From Glandiceps talaboti (Eukaryota; Hemichordata; Enteropneusta; Spengelidae): a DNA stretch of 64,000 nucleotides. The position numbers and the translations under genes were made by a program. The notes below the pieces were generated by a model. It was not told the origin of the DNA and did not search any database. It saw nothing but the letters and a program-made list of their open reading frames with translations. Positions 1-11,719 of the stretch are shown one piece after another. Positions within the stretch are counted from its first letter, which is position 1; each line of letters opens with the position of its first letter. The stretch spans positions 8,769,994 through 8,833,993 of the forward strand of contig NC_135552.1 of assembly GCF_964340395.1 (NCBI RefSeq), read 5' to 3'.

Positions 1-1155
1 TGCCATAATTACCCTAATTACAACTAATACTAATTACCTCATTCAAATTATACAAACCTTGCGAGCATAATTGAGTATTTAATCATTACAATGAAAAAAA
101 AAAGAAAAAAGTCTGGAATAAGTTTGTATCTGTTAATCTGCGTTAGTATACATGTACATTCAGTTGTTCCATGGGGAAATTTCCATTTTGACAGAAAATG
201 TTTTTGAGACAAGTGAAGGATATAGATTTTTCACTCTGTAGCAGAAAAAAATGACGCAAATCTGGCTCTAGCATACAAATTTGTATTACTATAATTGTGA
301 AATCTTAAAAAATAGATTTAAAGGTGATGGCAGTATCAAAATACAATTTTTTGAAAGTCAAACTAATATTTTCACTGCAGGCCTTAAATTAGTAATTTTG
401 TACTGCATTGTAGAATTTATCATATGTTGATATTTTAACACGTCATATTGAAGGATTCTTCACACCTATTTATCTGACATGGTAGTGTCCTCCATAAAGC
501 ATGGATGAGTCATATCTATTAGATGGAAAAGATTATTTTATTCGGAGGGGTGGCCGTGTCCATTAGGTCGAGGGAGCATTTCCACCTATTCTGTGATCGT
601 TATCTGTCAAAATTCGGTATGACTATAGTGGCTGTCCAAGCATATGTAGCTAACAACTCAAAACCATCAACGTTGTGATGAAACAAGAGTGGGAAAACAA
701 ACACTGGAATGGAGAGAGAGTGCAAGCAAAATGAAGTGATTTAATGTCCAGAGAAAGACAAAGTGATCTGAGTCAAATAAGAAGGTCAACGAGGCAGTGA
801 ATTTTTCGAAAGAAGGGAATTCAGGCTTACTCTTGAAGTAAATTGTCCTGTACAGAGCGCATAAGAGAGTTTTATTCCAACCACTACAGGTACTAACTGG
901 TAATGGAAATTAGAAGGGTTTAGACTTGAGATTCTGCTAAAAGATGTGCATCAACTCACTTCACTCTAAATATTTCACCAACGTGTATTAGCACACACAC
1001 CCCCACTTCAAAACAGTCGTACAACAAAAATTAAATATGCCATTTTTCATTTTTTTTCTTCAAAGCTGTGGATTTTTAATACATAGTGCTATTAGTAGAC
1101 AGGAAATTTCACATTAATTTGTGAATACGAAAGTAAAATATGAATTTTAATTACA
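1..1155. other. Single-copy AT-rich DNA, no gene
   Basis: No supported coding sequence or repeat family. Positions about 530-740 are less AT-rich, free of homopolymers, and include a short GA-rich stretch near 713-720. This could be a regulatory block, but nothing in the sequence proves it. Confidence 0.5.
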
Positions 1156-1455
1156 ACGAAAGGATATGAAAAGGAGGTTTATTTTTGAAAATTTGATGGC
1201 TTTGGTCATCGTAAAAAGGGAAAGACAAATCAAAAACCAGAATCTTTGAGTGAATCTGTTCGCTAAGTCTTAATAATTTTTTGACAGCAAAAAAATATAA
1301 AAATGAGATTTATTTTTAAAAAATAGATGTCTTCAACCATAGCTATACTTCCACTATAAAAAGTGGAAAAAAAACCTATATTTTGTGCAAATCATAATCT
1401 TTGAGTGAATCTGTTTGCTAAAAAATAGATAATTTTTGACCGCGGAGAATCTGAT
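1156..1455. repeat. Degenerate tandem duplication, about 150 bp, two copies
   Basis: Two diverged copies of one unit lie head to tail. Both carry a TTTATTTTT word followed by AATCTTTGAGTGAATCTGTT (starting 1241 and 1396, 155 bp apart), GCTAA and then TTTTTGAC. The second copy has about 24 extra bases, including a small hairpin at 1349-1368 with arms TTCCACT and AGTGGAA around a six-base loop. The shared 20-base block is identical in both copies, which makes chance similarity unlikely. No coding potential is seen. Confidence 0.75.
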
Positions 1456-2515
1456 AGTTTGATTTTTGAGGCAGGTGGGAATTGATGTAGTGTACAAGTA
1501 AGGATCCTTTGACACATTATCTGTGCATTGTCAGATATAAAGAGGCTCCACTTGGACTGCCTGGGTCACATCTAATTGGATTTTACCAGGTCTTAATAAG
1601 GAAATGAAAGCCGACTCAGACTGCCTCATTAACGGCACTAACTACACCAAAATTACATTTGCTTCTTACAACATGGCTGTTTGCTGCTAAAAACACAGCG
1701 AACAAACTGAAGTGCTGCGAGCCACTGCGCGTAATTGGCTTCCTGTACCAACCTTGGCAATAGATTTCTTGAATCCGAAATATATAAGTTTGAACCTTTT
1801 TTTCTTCACTTCACTGGTGTCAAGCAATCATAGAAAAACAATTCCACAGAGACATTTTCTAGGTTGAATTTATTTTTTTCTGTTCATTTGTTTCTTATGT
1901 GATCTGATCACGATATCGCACAACTCCCAGTGGGGGTGCTGTCACTGTTTGAAACACTCACTCCATTGCATTTGGTTTTTGTGCGTGCTCATTTCTGAGA
2001 CAATCTCCACACCCATAAAAAAAACCATGTTGCATGGCCGTGGTGGGAACAAACCACAAGAAAATCATGAAATGTTGTGTTGCTGTGATGCGGAAAAACC
2101 ACAAACATATCACGAAAATGTGGGCAACAAACCCACAAATGTTTGGCAGTCATATCTTTTTAGGACCTGTCTATAAATTCCCCAGACTGCTATAATGTTA
2201 ACAACCCCAATGCATTTCAGTGAATTGTGTTCAATACTGAACCTGCTACTAATACAATCTGATTAAAATCTGGTGGAGACCCAGGCACAACAGATTGAAT
2301 GACGTAACCAAACACATACACAGTCAAAGGGTGAACACACTTGAATGAATAAATTGAAGGATGTGCAAATACAGCGTATTTCTCCATCACACATTTAATC
2401 AGATATTACATCGCACACAGGAATAACCTTAAATCACAATCTCTGAGTAATAATTTACAAACTGTATATCATGACAATAACAATTGACCTTGTCTGATGT
2501 ATGAATGTATAATTA
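1456..2515. other. Non-coding DNA, possible regulatory block at 1495-1750
   Basis: No gene is supported. Positions 1495-1750 are noticeably more balanced in composition than their surroundings and carry homeodomain-type words (TAATTGG twice), which could mean a conserved non-coding element. Around 2040-2145 there is a weak internal repetition of an AACAAACCACAA-like word. The short open frame at 1949-2176 has no recognisable domain. Confidence 0.4.
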
Positions 2516-2519
2516 TTTA

Positions 2520-3490
2520 CACACTCAGAAATCAGTTTCTCTTGTAGCAAATTTTGAACTGCTGTTTTCTGAACATGGACACTTTTACACTTTGAATGGA
2601 ACATAATAATTATGGATGTATGAACATCATAGACTTTGGTATTTAACGTATAAATATATATAATTTGTCGAGACTTTGATATCAGTTTCTCACCAACACT
2701 TTAGAAATGTGTCAATTATAGGCAACACTTTGATGGTATTAACGGTTTCTCACAAATACTTTGGAAAAGAGAAAATCTGAACGTGGCAATTGTAGGTAAT
2801 GAATTGATCAAGACTATATGAATACACAGAGGCCTTAAAATGAGTTTCTTACTAGTATCCACGAATATGTGAAATTTTGGACAAGTATATAAACCCTAAA
2901 GCTACAGGGAATACATGTATGTATGAATATATAGAAAGACCTTGATTTGAGTTCATCGGTACTCTGGAAATCGTCATTTTCAACGTGTTGGCTGAAAGGA
3001 ATTCATGTATTGGTTGTGACTATGAATACATTCAGACTTTCAAATTGGTTTCTCACTAGTTCGTTAGAAAAGTGAAATTTGTGATGTGTACATTACACAA
3101 CACACCTAGAGAGGTAAATGCATTCATATAGATTGCATGTATGGAAATATAGAAATTTTCATATAGGTTTCTCACCAGAACTTGGGAAAATGGAATTTCT
3201 CTAAAAGTTAATATTTAGATGAGACACATGCATAGGGAATGTCTCTTTACCCAGATTGCATCTATGAATATACAGACCAGTAGTACGATGATGAAAAAGT
3301 TACATTTTTGACCAGGGAAAAGTGACACACTAACAATCGAGAAATGCATGCAGTGATATACAATGTAGATTGCAGGTATGCATGAATATAGAGACCTCGA
3401 CATCAATTTCTAATGTGAATTTTTTTTACCACAAAGTTAACAGGCATTAATTCATTGTAAATATGAATAGCTTTTTCATCAGTGCTTAGG
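2520..3490. repeat. Degenerate tandem array, unit about 100-121 bp, 8-9 copies
   Basis: A TTTCTCACYAGTACTTGGAAA-like module recurs near 2535, 2686, 2746, 2845, 2946, 3047, 3168, 3406 and, weakly, 3475, with a much-changed copy near 3285. Most intervals are 99-121 bp. Between modules sits a second recurring piece, roughly GCATGTATGAATATAnAGAC, so the whole unit is repeated and not just one word. Copies are strongly diverged, so the array is old. Short open frames in it share no conserved peptide. It could be a relic satellite or the tandem core of a decayed transposon. Confidence 0.7.
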
Positions 3491-3855
3491 ACAATCTCCA
3501 TTTTGAATGTATTAATGGTAGCATATGTCCCGAGCTGACTGGTTTTAGATACCGCCTACTGAACTGACGAAAAGTACCATTACAAACATACCGTAGTATC
3601 TGTTGAAAGCCTGGGATTACTAACCTAACCATGCTGTCTGAATGAATGGAAGATGACATCACTTTTTGATCAGGCCACAAATCTAAACATTTTGTCCTTT
3701 TTTCTTTGTTAAATCCTTTTTTTCTGTGTTAAATCTCTACTATTAAAAGCTGTCATAGAAATACACATTTTGTATCGATCAATTGGTTTTAGAAAAAAAA
3801 ATGGGATGAGTAGAACTTATGAAAAAAGTGAAATTTTTGTACCTGTACTTCAATT
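3491..3855. other. Single-copy AT-rich DNA, no gene
   Basis: Only a short chance open frame lies here, on the minus strand at 3486-3680. No repeat structure is visible beyond T and A homopolymers. Confidence 0.5.
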
Positions 3856-3996
3856 TTGGTGAATATTAACAATAATATATTATATAATAATAATTACAAA
3901 AATAATTTCTTGCTTTTTGTGAATATTAATAATAATTACTTCTCACTTTTTGTAAAAAAAAATAATGATGATAATTTCTCACTTGATAATATCTGT
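3856..3996. repeat. AAT-rich low-complexity tandem repeat
   Basis: Three loose repeats of a CTTTTTGTGAATATTAATAA-like unit, each followed by ATAATAATT and TTTCTCAC-type sequence (starts near 3851, 3916 and 3948). The open frame across it (MVNINNN...) is poly-Asn and reflects the AAT repeat only. Confidence 0.65.
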
Positions 3997-4380
3997 TGGA
4001 ATGAACGTTCTTATATTTCATGCCGGGGAGAACAGTGACAAGTATACAATTGGCCATACTTGTATGTCCTTTCAACAACGATAGTATACATGTAATTATA
4101 TATCTCTCTTTAGCTGATGGCAGTATTTTATGGTGGTTATGCCTCGCTCATAATTACAATTGATATTACATGTTAAATGACTACATATATACAAGAATAT
4201 TATCGATGTGTTCCTTGATGAAAAAAATTCTATGCAGAAAATATGGATTTTTTCGGTGAAATTATTAATTCACAGATATAATATCACAGATCATAAAGTG
4301 ATAAAACAATGATAAAGTTTGGTCAATTTTTTCAAAGCTTATATTTCACTGTTTTACTTAATATTTGATTTTGTGTGCAG

Positions 4381-4596
4381 TTTACATGTTTAGTGAAGGC
4401 AGTTTTATGGTACTATTACATACAATTTTCAGAAGTTGAACAATTATCATTCACTTTCATTCAAAACACTCCGTATGGAAAATTTGTGACCCCATCAATC
4501 AGGGCTGTATGGCACAAAATATTTCTTTTCATATCAAAGAATTTCTTCAATCATTCATGCAGATATAATAAAGTCGAAAATATTACTGATTTTGGT
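4381..4596 (+). other. Possible exon: open interval between good splice signals (weak)
   Basis: A pyrimidine-rich stretch ending in TGTGCAG closes at 4380, and a canonical donor GTAAGT begins at 4597. The 216 bases between them (72 codons) are open in phase 0, starting F-T-C-L-V and ending N-I-T-D-F-G. Against it: the composition is rich in F, Y, I, N and K, as in random AT-rich DNA, no domain is recognisable, and such signals arise by chance in 64 kb. It is recorded because both boundaries are strong and the frame is preserved. Confidence 0.15.
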
Positions 4597-4738
4597 GTAA
4601 GTGAAGAGAAAGGATATATTACTTATAAAAAATATTACTTGATGTCAAAATATTTTTTACTTTTTTACTCTTTGAAAACTGTGGCAAAGCATTAGCTAGA
4701 ACTGTTCCTATATTTATTTTGTACATTAGATATCAACC

Positions 4739-4741
<3 letters not shown>

Positions 4742-4799
<58 letters not shown>
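4742..4799. repeat. (TA)29 microsatellite
   Basis: Uninterrupted alternating TA over 58 bases. It supplies the Tyr-Ile run at the C-terminal end of the longest open frame of the window (224 codons, minus strand, 4692-5366), which otherwise has no protein character. Confidence 0.98.
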
Positions 4800-4802
<3 letters not shown>

Positions 4803-6555
4803 TGTGTTGTATCTAACTAGGAAGATTATCTCAGCCTCTAAATCATTTCCAATGCAGCACACAATTGAAGTACCACTGTAAGTATAGATGAAAACAATAG
4901 CATTGCTAGGCAACAATGGTGAGTGGGAACATATGGAGAAGAGCTGCATCCGTGGTGATAATGAAATGTGACTAAAGTGGATGTGATGGATGTGAGCATA
5001 TTGAACCCTACCGAGGAAGACGGTAGAAGGGAGATTTGGAGATCGGAAATTTCTGAGTACTGAAAGCCGATCAGATAAGTGAAAAGTAAGTGCAATTTGT
5101 AAATGAGTCATATGAGGAGAAAATACTGAGAGAGAGAGCGAGCGAGAAAGACAGAAAGAGGAATCAGTACTGACTGAAATACAGGGAGATTTTGGATATA
5201 TATATTTCATGATACGAAGCATCAAATTAGTGAAATGCCTGCGTGTACTAAAGCATATACAATATTCATACTCTCTGATGGAAAACACATTGACTGGGTT
5301 TAGTATATTTTGAGTGTCGATTGACATGCAAAATTGGAAGTCTGATTTCCTCCACACAGAATTCAATATGAAACAGTGTATACGACTACCAAGCCATCAA
5401 TACCATATGCTAGTAAATCCTACATCAAGTCATAAATCTTATACTAAAACTGTTTGTCGTTTTAGTACCTCATCAATATTTGTCATTCACGGTTCAAATT
5501 AGCAGCATTCCATTGAAAGCAATGCATGACTCATAAAAAAAAGAAAGAAAAACTCCCACGTCCTTCATCCTGTGATTCCATCCACCCTCATCGCCTGGTT
5601 CCCTAGAAACATGTCATAAACTGTCGGCAACAGGTATTTCCAAAGGAAAGCATCTACTAGGGAGATGTAATTCCGGCATCAGGAAAATGTGCTAAGTATA
5701 CAGGTCAAGGTAGGCACAGAATGATAAATGACTAGAGATGTGTACATTTCCATCTCAATCTCAAATAAATCCATCAACAAACAAGAGATCAAACTTTGAT
5801 GTTGAAAAAATTTTTTCCTATGCAGGGTAACGAAATAAAATTGGCCATAAATTGCCACTTATCATTATATACCTAAACTGCAAGTGAAAATGGTTCCAAT
5901 GGGAAAATCTACAAAATTTGTAATGGAGAACAGTGGAGATGATGATACTGGTGCATAGAACCAATGGTGGCAACATCTGCAACTACACATATGCTACATT
6001 AAGCTAACAATCAGCCTTACCTGCTGCCTCTACCCCTACCATCACCGTAGTTTTCATCAAATTTCTTCTCATTTTTGAATGAAACATGTGTCGAATATAT
6101 GTCGAAGTTTGAAAGCAGGGCAATGTTTCTGCACATTCAGCTCAAAACTGGTGTATTTTCTCACCCCCAAATGACATTTTTTTGGGGGATAAGAAAACTG
6201 TTGAGTACGACAACACACAAATCAACAGGTTTGATGTTGCTGCAGCTAGGAGTGAAGGAAATCTACTGTACTACAGCCAATATGAACTGTGACAACCCTG
6301 AACTCATGAATATTCAAATGAGATTGATTATCCAAATTTATTCTAATGCGGGTTATAATCATTAATATTTCATGACAGAGGTCATCCATAGCTAGGCAGT
6401 ATGTAATGAGAGTTGACAGCGTTTCCTACACTAATGGCATTATTATGTAAATGGCTGTCACGGTCTCAGGCAGCGTATCACATCAGTGCCGGGTTAGTTG
6501 GGATACAAATAAACAGGCAGTTTAATGACGATGAAAAAAATATATGATGAAACAC
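4800..6555. other. Non-coding DNA with GA-rich tract
   Basis: No gene is supported. Positions 5130-5162 are purine-rich (GAGAGAGAGCGAGCGAGAAAG-like). Positions 6370-6500 are less AT-rich and free of simple repeats, so they could be a regulatory block. The 224-codon minus-strand frame ending at 4692 crosses the TA microsatellite and is rejected as a gene. Confidence 0.45.
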
Positions 6556-6559
6556 GCTG

Positions 6560-7070
6560 TTGACCCTTGAAACTGAGACAGATACAAATTCACTCAACAG
6601 TTGATGCATGTAATATTGTATTTTTAGATTTTATCACAGCAACCACAAAATTTTTGAAAGTTGAAAAAAAAGAGCTGTTGCTGCAATGACAACCAACAAA
6701 TACAAATTCACTAAATATTTAATGCATGTAATATTACATTTTCAGATTTTATCAAGTCGACCACAAAATTTTCTCATATAAAAAAAAGAGGTGTTCCTTT
6801 TCTAGTGACAACGAACAAACTTACAAATTCTCTAAATATTTTATACATGTAATATACTATTAGATTTGGATTTTATGACATCGACCCCAACATTTTCTCA
6901 AAATCTGTTACTATGATCGAAACTGCCAAATATAAACTCACTATATCACTGCTGCTTTTTAATATAATTATATTTCATCAAATTGACGGCAAAATTTTTC
7001 AAAAAATCTGAAAAGAATGGCTGTTGCTGTTCTAATAATCAGACAATTTATGATTTCAATGGTTAAAGCT
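6560..7070. repeat. Degenerate tandem array, unit about 118 bp, four copies
   Basis: The words ATACAAATTCACT (6582), ATACAAATTCACT (6700), TTACAAATTCTCT (6821) and ATATAAACTCACT (6930) start successive units 118, 121 and 109 bp apart. Each is followed in order by a TGCATGTAATATTAC-like piece, AGATTTTATCA, a CGACCACAAAATTTT-like piece and, in the first, second and fourth units, GCTGTTGCTG. The preserved order of four blocks shows true tandem duplication with heavy divergence. Confidence 0.85.
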
Positions 7071-10000
7071 GGATGTGAATTTAACTATCTGTCTCCATTC
7101 ATTAGTGACACATCCTTTTCACATACACGATTTACATTGGGGGGTGAAATTGATTGGGTGTGTACCAGATAATAGTAACATTGTAACAAAAGATGCGAAT
7201 ACATTTCACTTCAGTCACATTATTCATTCCCTTAAGCTACTATTTTTTGACCCTATTTCAATTTTTGTGATTTAAAACTGTCGATACTCATTCAACATTT
7301 CCTGTTGTTATCGACAAAAAGGAACTGACTCTCTGATGAAACAGGAAAAAAAAATCTGTCCTTTGGTCTCATATTTCATTTTTCTTTCATTACAACATAA
7401 CACCAGTCAAAAAAAAATCTCAAGAATCGAAGATTTTGTAATAAATCCCACATTTACACATTAATATGGTAATATCATTGTCGTATAATACAGCCAGGGG
7501 GTCTGCATATGGAAATAAGATTAATTGCTATACTACCTCCAGGGCTGATTTAAATATCCACATTATCGAAAAAAAAAAAAAAAAATGCATTCACGATATT
7601 CAAATTTACACTCTCATTGACTGACATTCATTGATGGTCTAAATTGACTTGTGTATATATAAACCAAGACTTTAGTGAAACATATCCCACTTCAGACTTC
7701 TCCGTTTATTAAATTGTGGATAATGGACATCAACACATACAGAGGTCAAAGCTAAGGAAAGGTGGGATATTATAGAGCTGCAAGACTCAATTTACCACGG
7801 ATTTGATGTGATTTGTAAAATCAGGAACACACGTATTTGCTGGCTAATTTTCATGGACATATCCATTATAAATATATACTGTATATATTTATATACAAAC
7901 CAAATTAATATCCCTGCCCTGAAAATGACATTTTCATCCTAAAATAGTGAAAATATTAATAGTGTGTGTATTTATACTGAGCCTCGAAATCACTATTACC
8001 CAAATCTATGAAATGCTAATTTTCTGCTTGGCAATGACGAAGTCGCTATTAATAAAAATTGTTACATTTAAAACTGCTCTTTTCTTTGTATCGATATTTA
8101 TCACTCTCTCTCTATATATATATATATTTCTATTTTTATGATAAACACTTTAGTCCATATGAACTATACACCCAGCTGAATCAATGAATGCGTGACCCAC
8201 AGATTTCCCATGATGCATTTGTCAGGGATGTGGTTGACGTGGCCGTAGAAATTATTTCATTTTTAATAGGCAGGGAAATCGTAACAGTTTCAGTAGGATT
8301 CTAAATAAAACACTGCAGTTCTGTGATTTTTTAATGCTGAAGCTAACAATTTCTCTTAAATTTACTTAACTTTGAAAAATTAGGAAGATATCAATAAAAC
8401 TAAAAGTTCCCACGGATTGTTAACATTTGTTTTCCAAAAAAATTGAACAATGTTGTCGTTAGCATTGATAGTAAAGGGGAATAATGAATTTGACATTGGA
8501 AAAGGTCAACAGTAGCATGGTGGATGTGGATATTTTGGAATAAAAATTTGCCCTTTTTCTGAAAACTATGATTCTAAAATTTGACAACTAAAAATAATGC
8601 TATCCCATCTGTTGCAGCAAATACCAACACAAATACTTTCTTTGTCCAAACAATTCAATTTAGACAATTGGCTGCTAACAATGAAATAAAACATGTCCTC
8701 TTAGAATTTCAGGACCAGTATTCTAACAGGTGGTTGTATAGTAATTGGTGACACGAGTATTGTCTTTTGTACACCCTTCCCTCCTCCATTATAAGCATAT
8801 AAATAACATTTTTTTCTTTATTTTTATGTCTCTGAACTTTTCATGGCAAACATTTCAACTGTTTTAAACTCTCAACACCTGACACCCTATATTGAGGATG
8901 TAACTACATTGTCACTGACACCAAGCCAATAAAGGGGCTAATGCAAGAATGAATATTTAATATCAATAATATTTGAATGAAAGGTCATAGTAACGATGAG
9001 TTTATATGTAAACATAGTTGCTACTAGGATCTCATTTTGTATCATGAAGTCTGAGAAATCTTTTATAAGAATGAAACTCAACTCTGAGCAAACAAATTTG
9101 ATGTGAACAAATTCAGGGAAATATTCCAAAATCACAATCTGCGATAATATCAGTTTAATTTCATGCAAAAAAATAAAGAAATAAAAAAATAAAGCAAACC
9201 AAGTTTCCCCTTTGAGGTTTTTTCTTTTGCAATAATTATTTGACAGTACAAATCAGTAGAAATTCTATATAATTCAAATATTAATAATTTGTAGACTAAA
9301 GCAACCCTGGATAGATAACACAGTGTGAATCTTGGGGCTAAGAATGTAACAAATAAAATAAATTGTATACTGTCGCCACACAAAAATGTTATCGTGGGTG
9401 ACTTTACATGAAAACACTGGTGGTAATAATGGGGGTGTATAGATCTGTATATGATACTGGCGTTCTTTTGAATCATAAAAATCCTGATTTTTACAACACC
9501 ATATCCACCCATTCATTTCTCTTATATTACCGTGACATTTCACTACAAACAGATTAAAATGCAGACAAAAACAAGAATACGTCATTTGAAATGAAATCCA
9601 AGACTTGAAACCATACTACGTGAAGTAATATCTATATTTCATACACACACTAATCATTTGATCAGTCTTACTCCACGTTACAAAGTGTATTTTATACCGT
9701 CAAACAGCATAGCGTTACCACTACTCTAAGGACAGGCTAATTGCTGATGGTGGTCGTGGTAATATCAAAGTGACGCTGTAATTGGTATTATATGCCTATC
9801 AGATGAATTGTGATTTTTATCACTCTCCTATGAAATATTAGTGTACTGATCGACACTTACAGAGAGTCTACAAAACAGACAATTTAAAAAAAGAGAAAAT
9901 GGTGTGTAGCAAATTCCCCTGAGAACAACTTGTCTCAGTTCAGCATTGCCCAGAATCTAAAATATCTCAATGTACTATAGATCAAATTTTGATGATAAAA

Positions 10001-10500
10001 TGCTGAAAATTTCCTGATTGTTGACAACTTTAACTATTTTTACACACTTAGTGTTAATACTTATCCTTACAATAATTCTAATTTGATATCACACAAAATT
10101 TGTTATCAAATAACAGTTTACAAATGTTAGCAATATAGCTGGGGGTTTTCATAAGCCAAAAAAAACGAAACTCGAAAATTCGTTTATCAAAACTGGATTG
10201 AAAATACTCTGCTGCTTATTTTTGGGTATGTTCACTCAATTTTACTAACCTTATTCTGATTTATTTTCTAATACACTGAATATCAGCCTCTGTATTTTTT
10301 TGAAGTTATAATTCCACTTTTGGGTATCATAAATTCAACAAAAATATGCCAATGGGCATTTCTTTTTTAGACCCATAAACAATTAATCTATCACACACAT
10401 GCAACAGCATAAACAACGGCCATACGTGTACATGTTGAATATTTAAGAATTTCTATTGTGGCACAAAACCCCCGACAATATTGACAATTCCCAATGATAC
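7071..10500. other. Single-copy AT-rich DNA, no gene
   Basis: About 3.4 kb with only short chance open frames and A/T homopolymers (for example A runs near 7569-7584). A short CT/TA microsatellite lies at 8104-8127. Overlapping minus-strand frames at 9150-9585 are rich in F, I, Y and C and show no domain. I see no repeat family here. Confidence 0.5.
8104..8127. repeat. Short compound (CT)n(TA)n microsatellite
   Basis: About five CT units followed by about seven TA units. Confidence 0.9.
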
Positions 10501-10538
10501 ACACAGGCTGAATGGCTGCCATGTTGGCAAATAACCTA

Positions 10539-10553
10539 ATTTGCATAACAAAA
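10539..10553 (-). promoter_or_regulatory. POU/SOX composite-like site
   Basis: On the minus strand the sequence reads TTTTGTTATGCAAAT, matching 14 of 15 bases of the composite CTTTGTTATGCAAAT bound jointly by SOX (CTTTGTT) and POU/Oct (ATGCAAAT) proteins. It lies in a block (10500-10680) that is less AT-rich than its flanks. A perfect hairpin with arms GCTGAGAG/CTCTCAGC sits just downstream at 10573-10593. Binding is inferred from the motif only. Confidence 0.45.
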
Positions 10554-10572
10554 GGATGCCTCTGTTAGCAAT

Positions 10573-10593
10573 GCTGAGAGCTTGTCTCTCAGC
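10573..10593. repeat. Short perfect hairpin
   Basis: Arms GCTGAGAG (10573-10580) and CTCTCAGC (10586-10593) around CTTGT. It is short enough to be chance, but it lies beside the POU/SOX-like site in a repeat-free block. Confidence 0.6.
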
Positions 10594-10680
10594 TGCTGCA
10601 TTCACTGTATCCATGGATATAATGAGAGCTATAGATAATACTAAAACAGAGGGTGCAATTGTAATTAAAATTTCATAAAA

Positions 10681-11500
10681 GATTTTATTTTTCAGTAGTC
10701 AGTCCCTAATTGTCAATTTTCTCTTTTGATAGTAATTAAAATTTGTAATTAACAATCCTGTCATATTTTCTCTAAACTGTTTAATTACACCATTTGTCAC
10801 CTTAATTAGTTATTTTGACTATTTTTTTTCTCTGTTCTCAACTCCAAAATTTAATGAAAAATGCGAATATTTTTCTGTATCTTTCCACTACTTGTAAAAA
10901 TCCAATGTATTATTTTAGTGATTGATTTATCAGAACATCACTGATGGTTTTAGTCAATAAAAAACCCAAACATTTATCAACATTTGTACATTAAATAAGA
11001 AGGTTTTAAAGCTGGATAGAACACGAGATCATAACTATTTTGAAAGCAACAACATTGTCTGACAGAAATAGATAAACTACACACACTTTTAGTTGAGGTA
11101 ATGGTCATTTCTGTTCAATACATGGATTATTGACAACATTTTACAGGAAAACAAAATAAAACAAAGAGAATTTCATACAAATTTCAGAATGAGATTTACA
11201 TGGGGGAATTGTTTGACACAACACAATATATATTATTTTGATGACAAATAAAACAAGTTGTATTTTTAATTTTTTTTTGATGAGCTAAAATTAAAATGAA
11301 GGATTATTGTAACCTACATTCAGAAAGCGACTTCCATGATATCTCACTCGGTTCTCTAACTAAATTAACGAGTATTCGTTGAGAATTGATTTACAAAACC
11401 TGACGACATCACATTTCAAATGCTTTATGATCAGACGACAAAAGCAAGTTTTCGGGAAATTATGTTTAAAATCAACAGAAACTATGAAAGTAACATATTT
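10681..11500. other. Single-copy AT-rich DNA, no gene
   Basis: Nothing beyond A/T-rich single-copy sequence and a T/A run near 11265-11278. No repeat or coding signal is recognised. Confidence 0.5.
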
Positions 11501-11558
11501 TTCAGAATGACGGCAGATACGTGCACTGTAAAGATATATCACTACATGCCACTTTCAA

Positions 11559-11594
11559 ATTTGCATAACAAAGCTCCTAATTTGCATGACAAAG
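11559..11594 (-). promoter_or_regulatory. Tandem POU/SOX composite sites, 21 bp apart
   Basis: The minus strand carries CTTTGTTATGCAAAT exactly (plus-strand 11559-11573) and CTTTGTCATGCAAAT, one base off the composite consensus (11580-11594). The two sites are in the same orientation and 21 bp apart, two helical turns, so bound protein pairs would face the same side of the DNA. This is the SOX2-OCT4 type arrangement also used by SoxB/POU class III factors in neural enhancers. The second site may have arisen by a local 21-bp duplication. Function is inferred. Confidence 0.5.
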
Positions 11595-11719
11595 ATTTTG
11601 ATCTGAACTGATTTTCAGTGGTGTGATGGAGTGAACTGCCACGTATTTGACAACTGCCAGTCTCAGCAGAGTACTGTAATGAGTACGGTGCCCACCCATG
11701 TTGTTAACTTTAAATCCTA

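Noticed and set aside
4692-5366. Longest open frame in the window, 224 codons on the minus strand
   Set aside because: It is extended by the TA microsatellite (Tyr-Ile run), its composition is that of random AT-rich DNA, and no domain, start context or homologous repeat supports it.
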